Origin: Pseudomonas sp. G2-4
GTDB lineage: Bacteria; Pseudomonadota; Gammaproteobacteria; Pseudomonadales; Pseudomonadaceae
Assembly (NCBI RefSeq): GCF_030064125.1
Contig: NZ_CP125957.1
Coordinates: forward strand, 1,116,001 to 1,180,000
DNA: 64,000 bases
Direction: 5' to 3'
The notes below the pieces were generated by a model. It searched no databases. It saw nothing but the letters and a program-made list of their open reading frames with translations, and had not been told where the DNA came from. The position numbers and the translations under genes are program-made. Each line of letters opens with the position of its first letter. Position 1 is the first letter of the stretch. Below, piece after piece: positions 60,716 to 64,000 of this stretch.

Positions 60716-61528
60716 TCAGATATGCAGGATGTATTCACGGACCAGCTTGCTGCCGAAGTAAGCCAGCATCAGCAAGCAGAAACCGGCCAGGGTCCAGCGA
60801 ATCGCCTTATGACCACGCCAGCCGAGACGGTTGCGGCCCCACAGCAGCACGCTGAACACCACCCACGCCAGGCAGGCCAGCAGGGTTTTGTGCACCAGAT
60901 GCTGGGCGAACAGGTTCTCGACGAACAGCCAGCCGGAGAGCAGCGACAGCGACAGCAGGGTCCAGCCGGCCCAGAGGAAGCCGAACAGCAGGCTTTCCAT
61001 GGTTTGCAGCGGCGGGAAGTTGCGGATCAGCCCTGACGGGTGCTTGTGCTTGAGTTGGTGATCCTGCACCAGCAGCAGCAACGCCTGGAACACCGCGATG
61101 GTGAACAGGCCGTAGGCGAGGATCGACAGCAGGATGTGGGCCAGGATGCCGGGCTCTTCGTCGATGATCTGCACCGTGCCCGACGGCGCGAACTGCGCCA
61201 GCAGCACCGTGGCCAGCCCTAGCGGGAAAAGCAGCACCAGCAGGTTTTCCACCGGGATGCGCGAGCAAGCCACCAGCGTCAGGGCGATCACGGCCACGGC
61301 GATCAGGCTGGCGGCATTGAAAAAGTCCAGGCCCAGGCCGATCGGCGTCATCAAATGGGTATAAAGGCTGGCCGCATGGCCGAGCACCGCCAGCACGCCA
61401 AGCGTGACCAGCAGGCGTTTGTTCGCCTTGGCGCCGGTGGCCAGGCGGGTGCCTTGATAGAGGGTCGCAGCGGCATAGAGGCAGGCGGCGGCGAGAGTGG
61501 CAAGCAAACTGGGTGACAAGGGGAGCAT
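60716..61528 (-). CDS. CcsA-domain inner membrane protein (YpjD-like)
   Basis: 270 aa from MLPLSPSLLATLAAACLYAA at 61528; a longer frame to 61624 is not hydrophobic at the start and lacks family likeness. Eight membrane segments, with a heme-handling type WxWxG-like region WAGWTLLSLSLLSGW and His in TPIGLGLDFFN and VHKTLLACLAWVVF. Related to cytochrome c assembly protein CcsA; the standard neighbour of ffh in Pseudomonas. Divergent from ffh. Confidence 0.87.
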   Translation of the reverse strand: MLPLSPSLLATLAAACLYAAATLYQGTRLATGAKANKRLLVTLGVLAVLGHAASLYTHLMTPIGLGLDFFNAASLIAVAVIALTLVACSRIPVENLLVLLFPLGLATVLLAQFAPSGTVQIIDEEPGILAHILLSILAYGLFTIAVFQALLLLVQDHQLKHKHPSGLIRNFPPLQTMESLLFGFLWAGWTLLSLSLLSGWLFVENLFAQHLVHKTLLACLAWVVFSVLLWGRNRLGWRGHKAIRWTLAGFCLLMLAYFGSKLVREYILHI

Positions 61529-61634
61529 AAATCCTGTTAGGCAAGCCCGAAAGGCGCTGAGTTTGGCATAGAATCCCCACCGCACGAAAGACCACCGCAA
61601 CTGACAGCGAGCTGTACGTCGCACGCTTCTTCGC

Positions 61635-61640
61635 TATAAT
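61635..61640 (+). promoter_or_regulatory. ffh -10 element
   Basis: TATAAT 95 bp before the ffh ATG in the region shared with the divergent CcsA-like gene. No good -35 at 16-18 bp (CTGTAC at 17). Confidence 0.5.
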
Positions 61641-61734
61641 CCGCGACCTGCCCACGCCGCAGGCTCGCCGAGCACATTTTTCACGGTCTGGGCCGCCATT
61701 ATCCCGGTCTTATCTGGGCCTGAAAGGATCGCGC

Positions 61735-63111
61735 ATGTTTGAAAACCTAACCGACCGTCTCTCGCAGACGCTGCGCCATGTCACCGGCAAGGCGAAACTG
61801 ACCGAGGACAACATCAAAGACACCTTGCGCGAAGTGCGCATGGCGTTGCTTGAAGCCGACGTCGCCCTGCCGGTGGTCAAGGACTTCGTCAATTCGGTCA
61901 AGGAACGCGCCGTCGGCACCGAGGTGTCGCGCAGCCTGACGCCAGGCCAGGCGTTCGTGAAGATCGTCCAGGCCGAACTCGAAAGCCTGATGGGCGCCGC
62001 CAACGAAGACCTGAACCTGAGCGCCGTGCCACCCGCCGTGGTGTTGATGGCCGGTCTGCAGGGCGCGGGCAAGACCACGACGGTCGGCAAGCTGGCGCGC
62101 TTCCTTAAAGAGCGCAAGAAGAAGTCGGTGATGGTGGTGTCCGCGGACATCTATCGTCCGGCGGCGATCAAGCAACTGGAAACCCTGGCCAACGACATCG
62201 GCGTGACGTTCTTCCCGTCCGACCTGAGCCAGAAGCCGGTGGACATCGCCCAGGCGGCAATTAAAGAAGCAAAGCTCAAGTTCATCGACGTGGTCATCGT
62301 CGATACCGCCGGTCGCCTGCACATCGATGAAGAGATGATGGGCGAGATCAAGGCGCTGCATGCCGCGATCAACCCGGTGGAAACCCTGTTCGTGGTCGAT
62401 GCGATGACCGGCCAGGACGCGGCCAACACCGCCAAGGCGTTCGGTGATGCGCTGCCGCTGACCGGCGTGATCCTGACCAAGGTCGATGGCGACGCCCGTG
62501 GCGGTGCCGCACTGTCGGTACGCGCCATCACCGGCAAGCCGATCAAGTTCATCGGTATGGGCGAAAAGAGTGAGGCCCTCGAACCGTTTCACCCCGAGCG
62601 TATCGCTTCGCGTATCCTGGGCATGGGCGACGTGCTCAGCCTGATCGAGCAGGCCGAACAGACCCTCGACAAGGACAAGGCCGATAAACTGGCCAAGAAG
62701 CTGAAGAAGGGCAAGGGCTTCGACCTCGAAGACTTCCGCGACCAGCTGCAGCAAATGAAGAACATGGGCGGCCTCGGCGGACTCATGGACAAACTGCCGA
62801 ACATCGGTGGCGTGAACCTGGCGCAGATGGGCAACGCCCAGGGCGCGGCTGAGAAGCAGTTCAAGCAGATGGAAGCCATCATCAACTCCATGACCCCGGC
62901 CGAGCGCCGCGACCCTGAGCTGATCAGCGGTTCGCGCAAACGCCGTATCGCCATGGGTTCCGGCACCCAGGTGCAGGACATCGGCCGCTTGATCAAGCAG
63001 CACAAGCAGATGCAGAAGATGATGAAGAAATTCTCCGCAAAAGGCGGAATGGCCAAGATGATGCGCGGCATGGGCGGTATGTTGCCCGGCGGTGGCATGC
63101 CCAAGATGTAA
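61735..63111 (+). CDS. ffh: Signal recognition particle protein Ffh
   Basis: 458 aa SRP54 GTPase. N domain, then G domain with GLQGAGKTTTVGKLARFL, DTAGR and TKVDGDARGG, and a Met-rich M domain (about 300-458) that binds 4.5S RNA and signal peptides, ending LPGGGMPKM. Start MFENLTDRLSQTLRHVTG. No 4.5S RNA gene was seen in the window. Confidence 0.98.
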   Translation: MFENLTDRLSQTLRHVTGKAKLTEDNIKDTLREVRMALLEADVALPVVKDFVNSVKERAVGTEVSRSLTPGQAFVKIVQAELESLMGAANEDLNLSAVPPAVVLMAGLQGAGKTTTVGKLARFLKERKKKSVMVVSADIYRPAAIKQLETLANDIGVTFFPSDLSQKPVDIAQAAIKEAKLKFIDVVIVDTAGRLHIDEEMMGEIKALHAAINPVETLFVVDAMTGQDAANTAKAFGDALPLTGVILTKVDGDARGGAALSVRAITGKPIKFIGMGEKSEALEPFHPERIASRILGMGDVLSLIEQAEQTLDKDKADKLAKKLKKGKGFDLEDFRDQLQQMKNMGGLGGLMDKLPNIGGVNLAQMGNAQGAAEKQFKQMEAIINSMTPAERRDPELISGSRKRRIAMGSGTQVQDIGRLIKQHKQMQKMMKKFSAKGGMAKMMRGMGGMLPGGGMPKM

Positions 63112-63118
63112 AGAATCC

Positions 63119-63195
63119 AGGCGCCGGCAGTCATGCCGGTGCCGCCCACGGGGACGTGGGATCTCCAGCCAACCCGCCTGCGGCGGGAGCTGACC
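63119..63195 (+). other. Cluster of three hairpins after ffh
   Basis: Three GC-rich stems in a row: GGCGCCGGCA / TGCCGGTGCC, CCCACG / CGTGGG and CCCGCC-type / GGCGGG. None has a T tract. They may slow exonucleases or mark partial termination between ffh and rpsP. Confidence 0.5.
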
Positions 63196-63241
63196 GTGGC
63201 AGATCTGAATGGCATGCGGGTTAGGTGCCGGAAAAAGACAT

Positions 63242-63269
63242 TTGCAAAAGTCTGGATATTCCTTAGAAT
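63242..63269 (+). promoter_or_regulatory. rpsP-rimM operon promoter
   Basis: -35 TTGCAA (63242-63247), 16-bp spacer, -10 TAGAAT (63264-63269), 72 bp before the rpsP ATG. Confidence 0.65.
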
Positions 63270-63341
63270 ATGCGGCCTTTCGGGCACCTATGCCCGCTGT
63301 GCATTTAGATTTGCAGCACCGACTACAGGAACGATGTTCAC

Positions 63342-63593
63342 ATGCTAACAATCCGTCTTGCCCTTGGCGGCTCCAAAAAGCGCCCGTTTTACCACCTGAC
63401 CGTAACCGACAGCCGCAACCCGCGTGACGGTTCCCACAAGGAACAGGTTGGTTTCTTCAACCCTGTTGCCCGTGGTCAGGAAGTTCGTCTGTCCGTGAAC
63501 CAAGAGCGCGTAGCCTACTGGCTGAGCGTTGGTGCACAACCTTCTGAGCGTGTTGCTCAGTTGTTGAAGGAAACGGCTAAGGCTGCGGCCTGA
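63342..63593 (+). CDS. rpsP: 30S ribosomal protein S16
   Basis: 83 aa. [30 protein letters not shown] is the usual start; VGFFNPVA and the [14 protein letters not shown] end are conserved. First gene of the rpsP-rimM-trmD-rplS operon, of which only rpsP and part of rimM are in the window. Confidence 0.98.
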   Translation: MLTIRLALGGSKKRPFYHLTVTDSRNPRDGSHKEQVGFFNPVARGQEVRLSVNQERVAYWLSVGAQPSERVAQLLKETAKAAA

Positions 63594-63598
63594 GCAAT

Positions 63599-64000
63599 AT
63601 GAACGCGACGCCAAAAGATGCTGATGATTTGATCGTTGTTGGCAAGATCTATTCTGTTCATGGCGTTCGCGGCGAAGTGAAGGTGTATTCCTTTACTGAT
63701 CCGATCAAAAACCTGTTGGAGTACAAAACCTGGACGCTCAAGCGCGAAGGTAGCGTGAAACAGGTTGAGCTGGTCAGCGGACGCGGGAACGACAAGTTCC
63801 TGGTCGCAAAGCTCAAGGATCTCGATGATCGTGAAGAAGCGCGTCTTCTTGCCGGTTATGAGATCTGCGTGCCGCGCAACCTGTTCCCTGAACTGACCGA
63901 CGGCGAGTACTACTGGTACCAGCTGGTGGGTCTGAAGGTCATCGACCACCTCGGGCAATTGCTCGGGAAAATCGATCACCTGCTCGAGACCGGTTCGAAC
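63599..64000 (+). CDS. rimM: Ribosome maturation factor RimM (5' part)
   Basis: First 134 codons, cut by the window end. MNATPKDADDLIVVGKIYSV start, 5 bp after rpsP, then the N-terminal RimM barrel (HGVRGEVKVYSFTDPIKNLL) and the start of the PRC-barrel domain (DGEYYWYQLVGLKVIDHLGQ). Binds S19 during 30S maturation. Confidence 0.96.
   Translation, partial: MNATPKDADDLIVVGKIYSVHGVRGEVKVYSFTDPIKNLLEYKTWTLKREGSVKQVELVSGRGNDKFLVAKLKDLDDREEARLLAGYEICVPRNLFPELTDGEYYWYQLVGLKVIDHLGQLLGKIDHLLETGSN

Overview
The window is chromosomal DNA from a Pseudomonas of the fluorescens group. The evidence is GC-rich coding sequence, Pseudomonas-type protein sequences and gene orders (queA-tgt-yajC-secDF, iscRSUA-hscBA-fdx-iscX-ndk-rlmN-pilW-rodZ-ispG-hisS-yfgM-bamB-der, guaBA, a Lon-like protease beside a chagasin-type inhibitor), and twelve intergenic loci of two REP families typical of that group. 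No IS element, prophage, CRISPR array, rRNA gene or REP-associated transposase was seen.

Layout. 1-1300: two small unknown minus-strand genes, REP copies, and a tRNA-Leu(CAA) with its terminator. 1392-7474: queuosine genes (queA, tgt), the Sec accessory operon (yajC, secD, secF) and a glycine-zipper envelope protein. 7823-16139: suhB, then trmJ, cysE and the whole Isc iron-sulfur operon, whose promoter lies inside a type-1 IscR box. 16228-25467: ndk, rlmN, pilW, rodZ, ispG, hisS, a YfgM-like protein, bamB and der. 25740-34335: an aminotransferase/omega-amidase pair, a small coiled-coil protein behind a perfect Cra-like palindrome, leuA with a candidate 25-codon leucine leader, an M23 peptidase, xseA, a TSUP transporter and a Cys-pair protein. 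34601-37727: guaB and guaA.

The accessory part is 37728-49812, between guaA and the multicopper oxidase/tadA pair (from memory these adjoin guaA in P. aeruginosa). It has three sections: (a) a divergent LysR / NTF2-like / SDR cassette; (b) an apparent integrase relic followed by a compact two-gene operon, a HicA-like small protein with a Cys cluster plus a winged-HTH protein, behind a perfect palindrome, which is the best candidate here for a poorly described system; (c) a self-sufficient trehalose phosphotransferase cluster: TreR, EIIBC, phosphotrehalase, a LamB-type porin, an EIIA-HPr-EI triple fusion and a tiny EIIB-like protein without the phosphorylatable cysteine. Two mirror-image TreR-type operators lie between treR and treP.

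49993-64000 is mostly core: multicopper oxidase, tadA, cmoAB, a lysoplasmalogenase-like membrane protein, the I42 inhibitor lipoprotein, the second Lon protease (AsrA-like), an MHS-family transporter, a CNNM/CorC protein, a CcsA-like protein, ffh, rpsP and the 5' part of rimM, which runs off the window end. Calls rest on reading sequence and family knowledge; no database search was possible.
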